A stretch of 64,000 nucleotides of DNA from Thiolinea disciformis DSM 14473. GTDB lineage: Bacteria; Pseudomonadota; Gammaproteobacteria; Thiotrichales; Thiotrichaceae. The position numbers and the translations under genes are program-made. The notes beneath the pieces were generated by a model, which had not been told where the DNA came from, did not search any database, and saw nothing but the letters and a program-made list of their open reading frames with translations. The stretch spans positions 1 to 64,000 of the forward strand of contig NZ_AQVE01000013.1 in the NCBI RefSeq assembly GCF_000371925.1. The letters are read 5' to 3'. Positions 17,801 through 25,814 of this stretch are shown here, in pieces. The number at the start of each line of letters is the position of its first letter. Position 1 is the first letter of the stretch.

Positions 17801-17834
17801 ATACTACCCAGCAAACCAGCCACCACTTTTGCAT
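14811..17834 (-). CDS. Membrane NACHT NTPase fused to a formylglycine-generating-enzyme (FGE/SUMF1) C-type-lectin domain
   Basis: The 1007-residue protein begins with a signal-like hydrophobic segment (residues 3-18), followed by a transmembrane helix at about 46-68 with a KKK stop that places the rest in the cytoplasm. The NACHT NTPase has Walker A 'GDVGSGKS' (176-183) and Walker B 'VLILDGLDEV' (276-285), then helical repeats. From about residue 705 ('FKWCEIPTGEFLMGTQG') to the end lies an FGE-sulfatase domain ('RLPREDEWEYAAR', 'DLWDMTGNVWEWTSSRWG'). Its last 38 residues (970-1007) are the segment repeated at 18012-18124. NACHT proteins with FGE/CLec sensors are known as DGR targets and conflict-type receptors in multicellular bacteria; that role is inferred here. 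It is monocistronic. Confidence 0.88.
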   Translation of the reverse strand: MQKWWLVCWVVFPSLALADELAKPAEPVMGWGAWFWANIQSIEALGSLLTAVVPTFFVALLAVWYFFFKKKPEQTSLSVVQLPVINPSQLEQYYYEHLSQACQRYDLGSFRDSQSNAEKARIQVSLADVYVDLLAYEIQPDNTDKSDGLAHQSLRESKLLLAHLQEQGLKRMVVRGDVGSGKSSFINYLCFSLIESHHGKELTPTLPPQWQRRPVVRILLREIGSKIFESSDLSQQLMHFVRQQVEVHVRQVIAVDEHNLKLMWESFRTDFERSGVLILDGLDEVSNSHEQAEQRSRRQLLLEAIQALARHKTYENMAIIVTSRNHAYGGDDALLGFRLFQLEPLSVQQRYEYFIQHWYQRVANTPEEQASYESDARQLLNNIAKRPSLRPLTETPLLLTLILVLDKAKIGLPESRAELYQHAVMLLLERWNKQLLPYEDSLSVEERQALEILKLDPSILLEAMKALAEHTYRTAQLQTQEKPQDTIVFSVDAVESALKAQLQQYSGLGFAHQDSCQNFLRFRSQILVAVGEDLSFVHKSFHEYLTAAYVMERSMSRERILREMISSEEQRDWWREVFLFAMNIEKAEFMLWQMKQQVLSRPLSGLDAEAVDNHLGMMSLFSEAALENSLEKVVSRDAKRNPELSAAYHDLQNYLQEWWDNTRLSIPQKARLGRIWGHCGDTREGLTFQRDAYVIRYATQTKRSFPLPDFKWCEIPTGEFLMGTQGEDGWGDEKPAQNMVFDQPFYMTASPITNAQYQAFVDAGGYEDESLWRALPQAAQDWWRGDQSGDLALIANLKNKDLRDAYQSQLLRDKQRRQLYFWQSSHWNIANHPVVGVSWFEALAYVEWLNRHQQQILPAALYAKVGTIRLPREDEWEYAARSSANLIYACGELAPNKANYRDSELERTSVAGLFAANPLDLWDMTGNVWEWTSSRWGNDIDDCAYPYGEDYQQTQVKQNDLNTLDFKIVRGCSWYGNTEDVRCAVRNRNHPNNRNYFVGFRVLLNSP
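14815..14927 (-). repeat. Candidate DGR variable repeat (VR) at the 3' end of the NACHT-FGE gene
   Basis: These 113 bp align without gaps to 18012-18124 and differ at ten positions. At seven of them (14845, 14846, 14849, 14897, 14908, 14909, 14912) the other copy has A on the coding strand and this one has T or G. The changes turn Asn codons into Tyr, Gly, Asp, Tyr and Phe (residues 975, 976, 980, 996, 997), which are the surface positions varied in C-type-lectin DGR targets. The other three differences (14822, 14877, 14921) are not at adenines. Confidence 0.72.
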
Positions 17835-18007
17835 AAGACACCCTCAATAAAACCCCACACCGCACCACTCAAGGTAGGATGTGAGGTAACTTTGCTATTT
17901 GACCGATCTAAGGATGCGATTAGGACTAGAGCAAGCTGGTTTAAGCCTTGCAGAACCGTGGGCTATCCGTAAATAAACCCATCTATCTACCGCCTACAAG
18001 CATTAAA

Positions 18008-18208
18008 CTATGGAGAATGCAATAACACTCGAAAACCCACGTTGTTGTTTCGATTGTTAGGATGATTCCTATTGCGCACCGCACAACGCACATTCTCTGT
18101 ATTATTGTTCCAAGAACCGCCGCGAATTGCCCCAGCCCTAAGTATCATAAAGGAAATCCATTTAATCTGCTTAGGGGACGCTATAGAAAAGAGATAACGA
18201 TTTTCCAC
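18008..18208 (-). pseudogene. FGE-domain tail fragment containing the template-like copy
   Basis: This is an open frame whose last 39 residues ('[16 protein letters not shown]...GFRVLLHSP') repeat the end of the NACHT-FGE protein, with a stop at 18008-18010. Upstream of the repeat the sequence is only loosely similar to the NACHT-FGE gene (shared AAGCAGA and GGATTTC stretches with small gaps). No complete FGE domain or Shine-Dalgarno is present. It is therefore not a protein gene in its own right. It is either the template region of a DGR or the tail of a deleted paralogue. Confidence 0.65.
18012..18124 (-). other. Candidate DGR template repeat (TR), adenine-rich codons
   Basis: On the minus strand this copy reads Trp followed by AAC AAT AAT and, later, Arg-AAC-AAC-AAC-Val. 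These Asn-triplet motifs are the hallmark of template repeats for C-type-lectin DGR targets. All bases that differ by the adenine rule are A here. It lies 178 bp upstream of the start of the target gene on the same strand. No reverse transcriptase or avd gene is visible nearby, so activity would need a trans-acting RT. Confidence 0.62.
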
Positions 18209-18348
18209 AAGGGTATCTGCTAAAATAAAGCGTGTTTATATAAGGTTTTGAAAGAGATTTAACCATGTTGCAAACAATTAAGGTGCACAGCTTTTAAACG
18301 CCGACACGCTTAAAGTTTCCTAAATATCCTGTTTCTATATAAAACGGA

Positions 18349-19977
18349 CTAGTTTGCCTGCAACATCAAATCCGACGCCCGTTCTGCCACCATCATCACC
18401 GGTGCATTGATATTCCCTGAAGTCACATTGGGGAAGATAGAAGCATCCACGACTCTTAAAGCTTGCACACCATGCACTCTTAGTTGGCTATCCACGACTG
18501 AATCAGTAGCGTCTTTGCCCATGGCACAAGTCCCGCACAAGTGATAAATCGAGCCACAATTAGCACGGAAGAAGTCTAACAATTCTGCATCGGTTTGTAG
18601 TTGCTGCCCCGGAATGGTTTCGTCAGTAATGATATTCTGCAAGGCTTGAGTTTGGACGATTCGGCGCATTAAACGGCTACCGGCAAGTGCTTCTTGAATA
18701 TCTTGCTCAGTGCTCAGGTAGTTAGGGTTAATGGCAGGTTTTTCATGGCTATCAGGGCTTATAGCATGGATACTGCCGCGGCTGCTGGGGCGACACGCTG
18801 CAATTGCCAATAAAACACCCGGATAGGGGTCGGTTTTGATTGCAACTTTGCCATCTTTAGGGATGGTGTAAGACAAAGGATTAAAATAAAGCTGGATATT
18901 AGGGTTTGCTAAGTTAGCATCAGTTTTAAAAAAGCCACCCGTTTGATTCACGCTTAGAGCCAATGGTCCGGTTCTAAACAACAGGTATTGCAAGCCCATT
19001 TTGGCCTGCTCAAATAGCGAATTAAAACGCTCATTTAGAGTCGGTACATTGGTTTTATAATAGTAGCTTGCGCATAAGTGATCTTGCAGGCGTTCACCCA
19101 CTTGCGGCAAATGCTGCACAGTTTGAATGCCTAAAGCTTGTAGATGTTCACCATTACCAATACCTGATAATTCCAATAGTTTCGGGCTTTCTACTACACC
19201 TGCACTAATAATAATTTCTCGCCGTGCATGATAGCTTGCAGGTTCGTTTACGTGACGAACTTGCACAGCAATCGCACGTTTGTTTTCATCAAATACAATG
19301 CGTTCAACTAATACTTCAGTTTGTACGGTTAAATTGCTGCGTTTTAAAGCGGGTTGCAAATAAGCGCGTGAACTAGAATCGCGTATTCCTCGGTCGATAT
19401 TCACATCATAAACACCGAAACCTTCTAACTGCTGACCATTAAAATCTGCATTTTCGGGGTAGCCTAACTCACGGCAAGCCGCCAAAAAGTTTTCACACAC
19501 AGGATGCATTCCCGAGCGCAAGGAATTGATGTGAATCTTGCCACTGTGTCCATGCCAATCACTTTTAGGATTCCAATGCGTTTCTAGGCGTTTGAAGTAG
19601 GGTAGGATGGACTGATAAGACCAGCCAGCATCGCCTGTGGCACTTGCCCAATCATCAAAGTCTTGGGCAGCACCACGCACATAAATCATTGCATTAATTG
19701 CGCCCGAACCACCACGTACTTTGCCCCGTGGCACATACAGATTACGCTGCTCTAGTTCGTTTTGCGGCGTGGTGTAATACATCCAGTTATAGCGCGGGTT
19801 GTAATACAATTTGCCATAGCCCATCGGCATTTTGAACCACGGATGATCGTCGGTTTTGCCAGCTTCCAATAAGAGCACGGTAAATTCACCCGAAGCACTC
19901 AAGCGTTCCGCAAGAATGCAGCCTGCTGAACCTGCGCCAACAATAATATAATCGTATTCAACCTTTGGCTGGAGCAT
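18349..19977 (-). CDS. GMC-family oxidoreductase (choline dehydrogenase-like)
   Basis: The 542-residue flavoprotein is of the glucose-methanol-choline family. It has the FAD-binding 'YDYIIVGAGSAGCILAERLSAS' at residues 8-29, GMC signature 1 around 'RGKVRGGSGAINAMIYVRG', and a C-terminal active-site region 'SIYHLCGTCAMGKD...RVVDASIFPNVTSGNINAPVMMVAERASDLM'. The last part holds the conserved catalytic His and Asn. It oxidises primary alcohols to aldehydes. The start overlaps the end of the enolase-superfamily gene by 20 bp and the aldehyde dehydrogenase precedes that gene, suggesting an alcohol-aldehyde-acid route. Similarity to BetA is general; choline itself is only one option. Confidence 0.87.
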   Translation of the reverse strand: MLQPKVEYDYIIVGAGSAGCILAERLSASGEFTVLLLEAGKTDDHPWFKMPMGYGKLYYNPRYNWMYYTTPQNELEQRNLYVPRGKVRGGSGAINAMIYVRGAAQDFDDWASATGDAGWSYQSILPYFKRLETHWNPKSDWHGHSGKIHINSLRSGMHPVCENFLAACRELGYPENADFNGQQLEGFGVYDVNIDRGIRDSSSRAYLQPALKRSNLTVQTEVLVERIVFDENKRAIAVQVRHVNEPASYHARREIIISAGVVESPKLLELSGIGNGEHLQALGIQTVQHLPQVGERLQDHLCASYYYKTNVPTLNERFNSLFEQAKMGLQYLLFRTGPLALSVNQTGGFFKTDANLANPNIQLYFNPLSYTIPKDGKVAIKTDPYPGVLLAIAACRPSSRGSIHAISPDSHEKPAINPNYLSTEQDIQEALAGSRLMRRIVQTQALQNIITDETIPGQQLQTDAELLDFFRANCGSIYHLCGTCAMGKDATDSVVDSQLRVHGVQALRVVDASIFPNVTSGNINAPVMMVAERASDLMLQAN

Positions 19978-21175
19978 CGTCTTTCACATCATAGGGTTTA
20001 GGGTGCATTTGTAGGTGTAAGCGTTCGCCGGTGTAGGGGCTGTGGGCTGCAACAACCTCCCAATTCACGTCAATGCCCAAGCCTGCTGTGGTGGGGGGGA
20101 TAATATAACCATCCTCCCAATGAATCGGTTTATGCAATATTTCCGCATAAAAACCACCCCAAGTTTCGATACTTTCTTGAATGAGGAAATTGGGGGTGGC
20201 AGCAGCTAATTGAATGCTAGCTGCTGCACCGACTGGGCCATTGTAAAGGTGTGGAGCAATTTGTGCGTAATACACTTCCGCGATACTTGCGATTTTTTTC
20301 GCTTCCAGAATCCCGCCCACACGCCCCAAATTCATTTGTAAGATGCTTGCCCCCCCTGCTTGTAACAGTGCAGCAAACTCATATTTGCTGGTTAAGCGCT
20401 CACCCGCTGCAATCGGAATCGTGGTTTTGCGCGCAACTTCGGCCATTGCTTCAGGCTGACCTGGGGGAACCGGTTCTTCAAACCATAATGGGTCATAAGT
20501 TTCTAAACGCTTAGCCAGTCTGATGGCAGAGGCAGGTGTCATTTGACCGTGCGTACCAAATAAAATATCGCATTGATCACCCACCGCCTCCCGAATCAAT
20601 TTACAAAATAGCTCGGAGCGCTGCATCACTTCCAAGGAAATATGATGTCCAGAATACGCGGTATAAGGCCCTGCGGGATCAAACTTGACAGCGGTAAAAC
20701 CTTTTTTAAGATTTTCCGCTGCACTTTCTGCTGCCAAATAAGGGTCGCTGTAATCATATTCACCAGCGGTATTTTTCGGGTAAAGGTAGGTATAGCAGCG
20801 CAGCTTTTCATTAACCTTTCCACCAATCAATTGATAAACCGGCTGATTGGCGGCTTTACCGATAATATCCCAGCAGGCCATTTCTAAACCGCTCATGATA
20901 CCCATCATGCTTAAGTCAGGGCGTTGGGTAAAACCACTGGAATAGCATTGACGATAAAAGCGCTCGATATGGTGTGGGTCGTGTCCATATAAATAACGTT
21001 GGAACACATCCTCAATCATGTGAATTTGGGCGGAAGGGTGAAAGGTGACGGAATAAATTTCCCCCACACCTTCAATGCCACACGCTGTTTTGAGGCGTAC
21101 AAAAATCCAATACATGCCACCAATGTGCGGAGAGGGTGTGGCAACAATATAGGTTTTTAGTTCTGTGATTTTCAT
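19958..21175 (-). CDS. Enolase-superfamily (mandelate racemase/muconate lactonizing) acid-sugar dehydratase-like enzyme
   Basis: The 405-residue protein has an MR/MLE N-terminal capping domain and a C-terminal barrel. Visible active-site stations are 'AVKFDPAGP' (Lys region), 'DILFGTHGQMTPASAIRLAKRLETYDPLWFEEPVPP' (second Glu ligand in FEEP), 'IAAGERL' (third ligand) and 'APHLYNGPVGAAASIQLAA' (His as in galactonate dehydratases). The position that is Asp in most relatives (DxHG) reads GTHG here, so the first metal ligand appears absent or shifted. It probably acts as a dehydratase or cycloisomerase on a sugar acid. The gene overlaps the GMC gene and is read with the aldehyde dehydrogenase. 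Confidence 0.8.
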   Translation of the reverse strand: MKITELKTYIVATPSPHIGGMYWIFVRLKTACGIEGVGEIYSVTFHPSAQIHMIEDVFQRYLYGHDPHHIERFYRQCYSSGFTQRPDLSMMGIMSGLEMACWDIIGKAANQPVYQLIGGKVNEKLRCYTYLYPKNTAGEYDYSDPYLAAESAAENLKKGFTAVKFDPAGPYTAYSGHHISLEVMQRSELFCKLIREAVGDQCDILFGTHGQMTPASAIRLAKRLETYDPLWFEEPVPPGQPEAMAEVARKTTIPIAAGERLTSKYEFAALLQAGGASILQMNLGRVGGILEAKKIASIAEVYYAQIAPHLYNGPVGAAASIQLAAATPNFLIQESIETWGGFYAEILHKPIHWEDGYIIPPTTAGLGIDVNWEVVAAHSPYTGERLHLQMHPKPYDVKDDAPAKG

Positions 21176-21212
21176 ACTTCACCCGAATGATTATACGGTA
21201 TCAGATAGGCAA

Positions 21213-21309
21213 GTTTGTGAGAGTTTTCCTAGAGCCTCGGCCGCATGGATGCGGCTGTGGAGCCTACATGGAGGTATTCACGGCGACTCTAGGAAAATTG
21301 CTCACAAAC
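21213..21309. repeat. 97-bp palindromic repeat between MR/MLE and aldehyde dehydrogenase genes
   Basis: The outer arms GTTTGTGAGAG-TTTTCCTAGAG (21213) and CTCTAGGAAAATTGCTCACAAAC (ending 21309) are nearly complementary. Inside lies a second hairpin, CCGCATGGATGCGG. This REP/MITE-like layout with CCGCATGGATGCGG and GAGCCTACATGGAGG is of a kind dispersed in many gammaproteobacterial genomes. It lies within an operon, so it may form a strong mRNA hairpin between cistrons. Confidence 0.8.
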
Positions 21310-21324
21310 TTAAGCCCTACCACG

Positions 21325-22749
21325 TTAAGCAAAATTCAAGGCCACCATGCGTGTCTGGGTAAACTCTAACATGCCATGTTTACCATCATCGCCACCTAAG
21401 CCCGACTTTTTCCAGCCCGCATGATACCCTTGGTAAGGGTCGGCAGGGGTGCGATTAATATATAACTCACCCGCTTCAATGCTGGTTGCCACACGCATCA
21501 CATCTTTATAGCGATTGGTAAATAAGACAGAAGCTAAGCCATATTGATGATCATTGGCTAAAGCTAAGGCTTCGTCCAAGTGCTCATAAGGCATAACACA
21601 CAGTACCGGCGCAAAAGTTTCTTCCTGCATCACAGCCATCGAATGATTGACCTTAGAGAGTAAAGTCGCTGGATAGAAGTAGCCTTTGTCTTCAGGTAAA
21701 TAGCCACCCGTTTCACAAACAGCGCCAGCAGCTAGGGCAGCTTGTACTAATTGATGAGTGCGAATTTGCGCCGCTTTATTAATCAAAGGTCCCATGAGTT
21801 GCGGCTGCTCTAAACGATTACCAAAAGCACGTTGCTGCATACCGGTTTTGAGTAGCTCTAAAAAGGGTGCATAGACTTTTTGTTGCACATAAACGCGTTC
21901 TACCGCCGTACAAAGTTGCCCGCAATGTGTGGTTTTGGAGTTAATAATTGCAGTGGCTGCGGCTGCTAAGTCCGCATCATCCGCCACAATCGCTGGGGTT
22001 TTGCCACCTAATTCTAACGAGACTTTGGTGATATGCGTTTTGCTGTAATCCAATACTTGCCGACCTGCTTCGACGCTACCCGTGAGTGAGATGATGCCCA
22101 CTTCAGGCTGGCGGCAAAGCGTGGCACACACTTCATGATCCATCACTGCGATTTGTACAACACTGGCTGGTAAACCTGCTTTTTCAATGGTTTTGCCCAA
22201 AGCAAGCGCAGAGCAGGGGGTATGATTGCTGGGGCGCACAATTGCAGTATTACCCGTGATGAGAGCTGGGGCTAATTTGCGCAGTAACGTATAAATCGGG
22301 TAATTAAAGGGAATTAAACACACGGCCACGCCTAATGGTTCACGCATTAAGAGTAATTGCTCTGTAGCACTATCGCTGGGGATGACTTCGCCTTCAATGC
22401 GCCGACTCCATTCAGCATGATAGCGTGTAATTTCTGCCCCATAGCGGACTTCAGCTTCCGCTTCGGCAAGACTTTTACCGGACTCAAGTGCTAACACAGC
22501 ACCAATTTCACTAGCATCTTGGATGATTTGATCGGCTAGCTTATTCAAATAGGCAGCGCGCTCATAGCTGGCTAGTTTAGACCACGCTTTTTGGGCTTGG
22601 CTTGCGGTTGTTAGAGCGCTTAGTGTTTGTGCTTCACTCGCAAGATTGAGTTTACTTACTAGGGTTTCTGTAGCGGGATTGTCGATTGGTAGTATATGGC
22701 CTTCACCTTTGATCCACTGATTATCAATATAGTGTTGGTTATGCGTCAC
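21325..22749 (-). CDS. NAD(P)-dependent aldehyde dehydrogenase
   Basis: This is a 474-residue aldehyde dehydrogenase. It shows 'AVCLIPFNYPIYTLLRKLAPALITGNTAIVRPSNHTP' (Rossmann entry), 'SLTGSVEAGRQV' and 'VSLELGGKTPAIV' (general-base Glu). The 'GQLCTAVERVYV' segment carries the catalytic Cys, and 'EETFAPVLCVMPYE' lies near the C-terminus. I start at the GTG at 22749 because AGGAGG lies five bases upstream; the longer frame to 22818 has no family sequence. It is similar to lactaldehyde/glycolaldehyde-type dehydrogenases. With the MR/MLE and GMC genes it probably oxidises an aldehyde intermediate to the acid. It is divergent from the Dpp-type transporter. Confidence 0.87.
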   Translation of the reverse strand: MTHNQHYIDNQWIKGEGHILPIDNPATETLVSKLNLASEAQTLSALTTASQAQKAWSKLASYERAAYLNKLADQIIQDASEIGAVLALESGKSLAEAEAEVRYGAEITRYHAEWSRRIEGEVIPSDSATEQLLLMREPLGVAVCLIPFNYPIYTLLRKLAPALITGNTAIVRPSNHTPCSALALGKTIEKAGLPASVVQIAVMDHEVCATLCRQPEVGIISLTGSVEAGRQVLDYSKTHITKVSLELGGKTPAIVADDADLAAAATAIINSKTTHCGQLCTAVERVYVQQKVYAPFLELLKTGMQQRAFGNRLEQPQLMGPLINKAAQIRTHQLVQAALAAGAVCETGGYLPEDKGYFYPATLLSKVNHSMAVMQEETFAPVLCVMPYEHLDEALALANDHQYGLASVLFTNRYKDVMRVATSIEAGELYINRTPADPYQGYHAGWKKSGLGGDDGKHGMLEFTQTRMVALNFA

Positions 22750-23019
22750 AGCCGCCTCCTGAGTAAATATCACCGACTTGTTAGGGCGTAATGTGTGCTG
22801 TTTAATACCTAAAGGCAAGTTTTAGCTGATCCTGCTAGGGCATATCAGTTTTGTGCAAAAGCGTATTAGTCATCAGTTGATTAAATATGCAAGTCTTAGT
22901 GGCTAATGGTGGCTTTCTTGAACTTGCCACTCTAAAGGAGTAGCATCGAGCCACTCTCTACCTCTACGCCTTCGTTTTTCAATCGAATCAATTAGTAGCC
23001 GAACTGGAGGAGAAACGTT

Positions 23020-24744
23020 ATGCCTAAATTTCCGGAAACCGATAAGCACCCAATGATCCCAGTGCTTATCGATGACCTTAGCAACAAAAAAATTTCTCGA
23101 CGCGAGTTTCTGCGCACCACCACTTTATTAGGAATGTCCGCAGCGGCTGCTTATACGACAGCGGGTGCTATTCTAGGTGAATTGTTAGTCAATCCGGTAA
23201 TGGCTGCTACTGAGCCTACACCGAAAAAAGGCGGCATTCTCAAGGTTTCTATGCCAGTTCAAGAAATTACCGATCCCGCTTTATATGATTGGACAGAGAA
23301 ATCGAATATCACGCGGCAGTTCTTAGAATATTTAACTATTACTGGGCCTGATAATGTCACTCGTCCCATGTTGGCAGAAAGTTGGGAAGCTAATGCTGAT
23401 TTAACCGAATGGACATTTAAGCTGCGTAAAGATGTGAAATGGAGCAATGGCGATCAGTTTAATGCCGACGATGTAGTCTTCAATTTTACACGTTGGCTTG
23501 ACCCTAAAACGGGGTCGTCGAATATCGGTTTATTCTCCGCCATGGTAAAGGATGTTGATAAGGGCGAGAAGGATAAAGACGGTAAGCCTAAGATGAGTAA
23601 AGAGATGATCGAGGGCGCGATCACGAAAGTGGATGACTTTACCGTCAAGCTCAAAATGAGTACTCCTCAATTAGCTATCCCTGAAAATCTCTATAACTAT
23701 CCTACCGCGATTGTACATCGTAACTTTGAGAAGGATGGAAAGGATTTAAGCAAAAAACCCATTGGCACAGGGCCTTATAAGCTGGATAAGTACAAAGTTG
23801 GCGAAATCGCTATTCTCAAGCGTGCTGATCAGCCATATTGGGGTGGTGATGTCTATTTAGATGAAATCCACTATATCGACCACGGCCCCGCTTCAACGGC
23901 ACAATTAGCCGCCTTTGCGTCTAGTCAAGTCGATATGATTTATGAGTTTGACATTGCCTCTTATGCACTAGCCGAAAGCGTCCCCAATGCGACTATCTAT
24001 CCAGCCCAAACCGCACAAACGGGCTGTATTCGGATGCGGGTGAGTGAAAAACCTTACGACAATAAGAAGCTACGCCAAGCAGTTCAAGCTTGCGTGGATG
24101 CCGATAAATATATTCAAACGATTTATCAAGGCAAGGGCGGTTTCGTTGGTGAGCATCACCATGTCAGCCCGATTCATCCTGAGTATTTTGAGCTACCTAA
24201 GCTCAAACAAGACTACGATAAAGCGAAAAAACTCTTGGCAGAAGCTGGTTATAAGGATGGTGTTGAGCTGACTCTAGACTGTGGCAATACCAATGGTCCT
24301 TGGCAGCAACAGGCTTGTGAAATTCTTAAGCAACAATGTGAGCCCGCCGGTATTAAGATTAAGATCAATCTGATGCCAGCGGCGAAATATTGGGAAATTT
24401 GGGATAAGACGGCATTCGGTATTACCGCTTGGACGCACCGTCCTTTAGGTACCATGGTCATGAGTGTGGCTTATCGTGCAGGCGTGCCTTGGAATGAAAC
24501 CAACTACAACAATCCTGAGTTTGAAGCGGCTTTAAATAAAGCGGAAGCCCTGATTGATGTAGAAAAGCGCAAAGAAGCCATGAAAGACGTGCAGCGCATT
24601 TTGCAAGAAGATGCGGTGATTGTGCAGCCTTTGTGGCAGTCTAATTTTTTCGTGGCCTCGAACAAAGTTAAAGGCTTGAAGGCACATCCAACGCAATATC
24701 ATCAATTTAGTACCCCATATAACAAAGTCTGGATTGATGCCTAA
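23020..24744 (+). CDS. ABC transporter substrate-binding protein, peptide/nickel (family 5), Tat-exported
   Basis: The 574-residue solute-binding protein is of the SBP_bac_5 (DppA/OppA) family. The N-terminus carries a twin-arginine signal ('[27 protein letters not shown]') and probable cleavage near 'VMAATEP' (about 58-60). Core features are '[42 protein letters not shown]' and '[20 protein letters not shown]'. Tat export is less usual for this family and suggests folding before transport. A strong Shine-Dalgarno (GGAGGAGAAA) precedes the ATG. The ligand is not predictable; the divergent oxidoreductase/dehydratase genes suggest a sugar-acid-like or opine-like compound as well as peptides. 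Confidence 0.9.
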   Translation: MPKFPETDKHPMIPVLIDDLSNKKISRREFLRTTTLLGMSAAAAYTTAGAILGELLVNPVMAATEPTPKKGGILKVSMPVQEITDPALYDWTEKSNITRQFLEYLTITGPDNVTRPMLAESWEANADLTEWTFKLRKDVKWSNGDQFNADDVVFNFTRWLDPKTGSSNIGLFSAMVKDVDKGEKDKDGKPKMSKEMIEGAITKVDDFTVKLKMSTPQLAIPENLYNYPTAIVHRNFEKDGKDLSKKPIGTGPYKLDKYKVGEIAILKRADQPYWGGDVYLDEIHYIDHGPASTAQLAAFASSQVDMIYEFDIASYALAESVPNATIYPAQTAQTGCIRMRVSEKPYDNKKLRQAVQACVDADKYIQTIYQGKGGFVGEHHHVSPIHPEYFELPKLKQDYDKAKKLLAEAGYKDGVELTLDCGNTNGPWQQQACEILKQQCEPAGIKIKINLMPAAKYWEIWDKTAFGITAWTHRPLGTMVMSVAYRAGVPWNETNYNNPEFEAALNKAEALIDVEKRKEAMKDVQRILQEDAVIVQPLWQSNFFVASNKVKGLKAHPTQYHQFSTPYNKVWIDA

Positions 24745-24755
24745 GTTCTCGTTCT

Positions 24756-24790
24756 AAACTAAAAGCTCGCTTTTAGCGGGCTTTTAGTTT
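24756..24790 (+). terminator. Strong hairpin after the binding-protein gene
   Basis: Arms AAACTAAAAGCTCGC (24756) and GCGGGCTTTTAGTTT (ending 24790) pair over 15 bp with one mismatch around a TTTTA loop. The second arm ends in a T-run. It lies between the binding protein and the first permease. Such partial terminators let the binding protein be made in excess over the membrane subunits. Confidence 0.8.
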
Positions 24791-24871
24791 TGCCACCATA
24801 AAGCCACAGTGGCTGTTTCTGCATGACCTAGCAGAAGGAGGGCAGCAAGGCTGTGAGAGGAGTGTTAGCTT

Positions 24872-25804
24872 ATGATCGTATTAGCTGGAAAACGGCTATT
24901 AGCGATGCTGCTGATCATGTTGGTCGTGTCGTTTATTCTCTTTTCCCTATTTGAATCTGATAAAATGGCCGTCGCCGGTAAAGTACTCGGTGCTTATTCG
25001 TCGTTAGAACAGCGCGAATTATGGCTGACCCAAAATGGCTATGATGCACCATTTTTAGAACGCTATCTGCAATGGGTAGGCGGTGCATTACACGGTGATT
25101 TTGGCAATTCCTTGCAATATAAAGTCCCTGTCTCAGAGTTGCTTGCCGACCGTCTCAAAAACACAGGCATACTAACCCTAGTATTCTTTCTAATCATGAT
25201 CCCGCTTTCACTCACCTTGGGCGTCTTGGCAGGGATGAAAGAGGGCTCATGGCTCGACCGTGTTATCTCTGTGGTTGCGGTGCTGACCACGTCGATTCCT
25301 GAGTTTGTTACCGCTACTTTCTTAACCGGCGTATTTGTTTATTCATGGCATTTGTTGCCCGGCACCTCCAGTATGACCGGTGGCTTTAGTTGGAAAGAAC
25401 TCATCCTGCCTGTCATGGTTTTGGTGATTTATGACTTTGGCTATGTCACACGCATGACCCGCGCTTCGATGGCGGAGGTCATGACCTCACAATATATCCG
25501 CACGGCTGTGCTCAAGGGCTTACCTTATAAGCGTGTGATTATGCGTCATGCTTTGCGTAATGCCTTGATTGCTCCTTTTACGGTTATTGTCTTGCAACTC
25601 AACTGGCTACTGTCTGGTCTAGTCGTAGTGGAGGTATTTTTTGCTTATAAGGGCTTCGGCTATTTGTTGGTCGATGCGGCTTTATTTGGTGACATTTACG
25701 TGATTGAGGCCTGTGTGCTGGTCGCTGTATTTGTGGCGGTATTCTCACAATTTATTTCAGATATTGGCTACACCTTATTGAATCCACGGATTCGTTTTAG
25801 CTAG
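24872..25804 (+). CDS. ABC transporter permease (DppB-like)
   Basis: The 310-residue membrane protein has an N-terminal hydrophobic helix (residues 7-28), an extracytoplasmic loop to about 95, and five further helices. It contains the DppB EAA-type loop 'RMTRASMAEVMTSQYIRTAVLKGLPYKRVIMRHALRNALIAP' contacting the ATPase. It carries 'GALHGDFGNSLQYKVPVSELLADRLKNT', typical of Dpp/Opp B subunits. The start is preceded by GAGAGGAG. It is followed by the C-type permease after 10 bp. It forms the inner-membrane channel with the next gene. Confidence 0.9.
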   Translation: MIVLAGKRLLAMLLIMLVVSFILFSLFESDKMAVAGKVLGAYSSLEQRELWLTQNGYDAPFLERYLQWVGGALHGDFGNSLQYKVPVSELLADRLKNTGILTLVFFLIMIPLSLTLGVLAGMKEGSWLDRVISVVAVLTTSIPEFVTATFLTGVFVYSWHLLPGTSSMTGGFSWKELILPVMVLVIYDFGYVTRMTRASMAEVMTSQYIRTAVLKGLPYKRVIMRHALRNALIAPFTVIVLQLNWLLSGLVVVEVFFAYKGFGYLLVDAALFGDIYVIEACVLVAVFVAVFSQFISDIGYTLLNPRIRFS

Positions 25805-25814
25805 GAGCAAGCTT

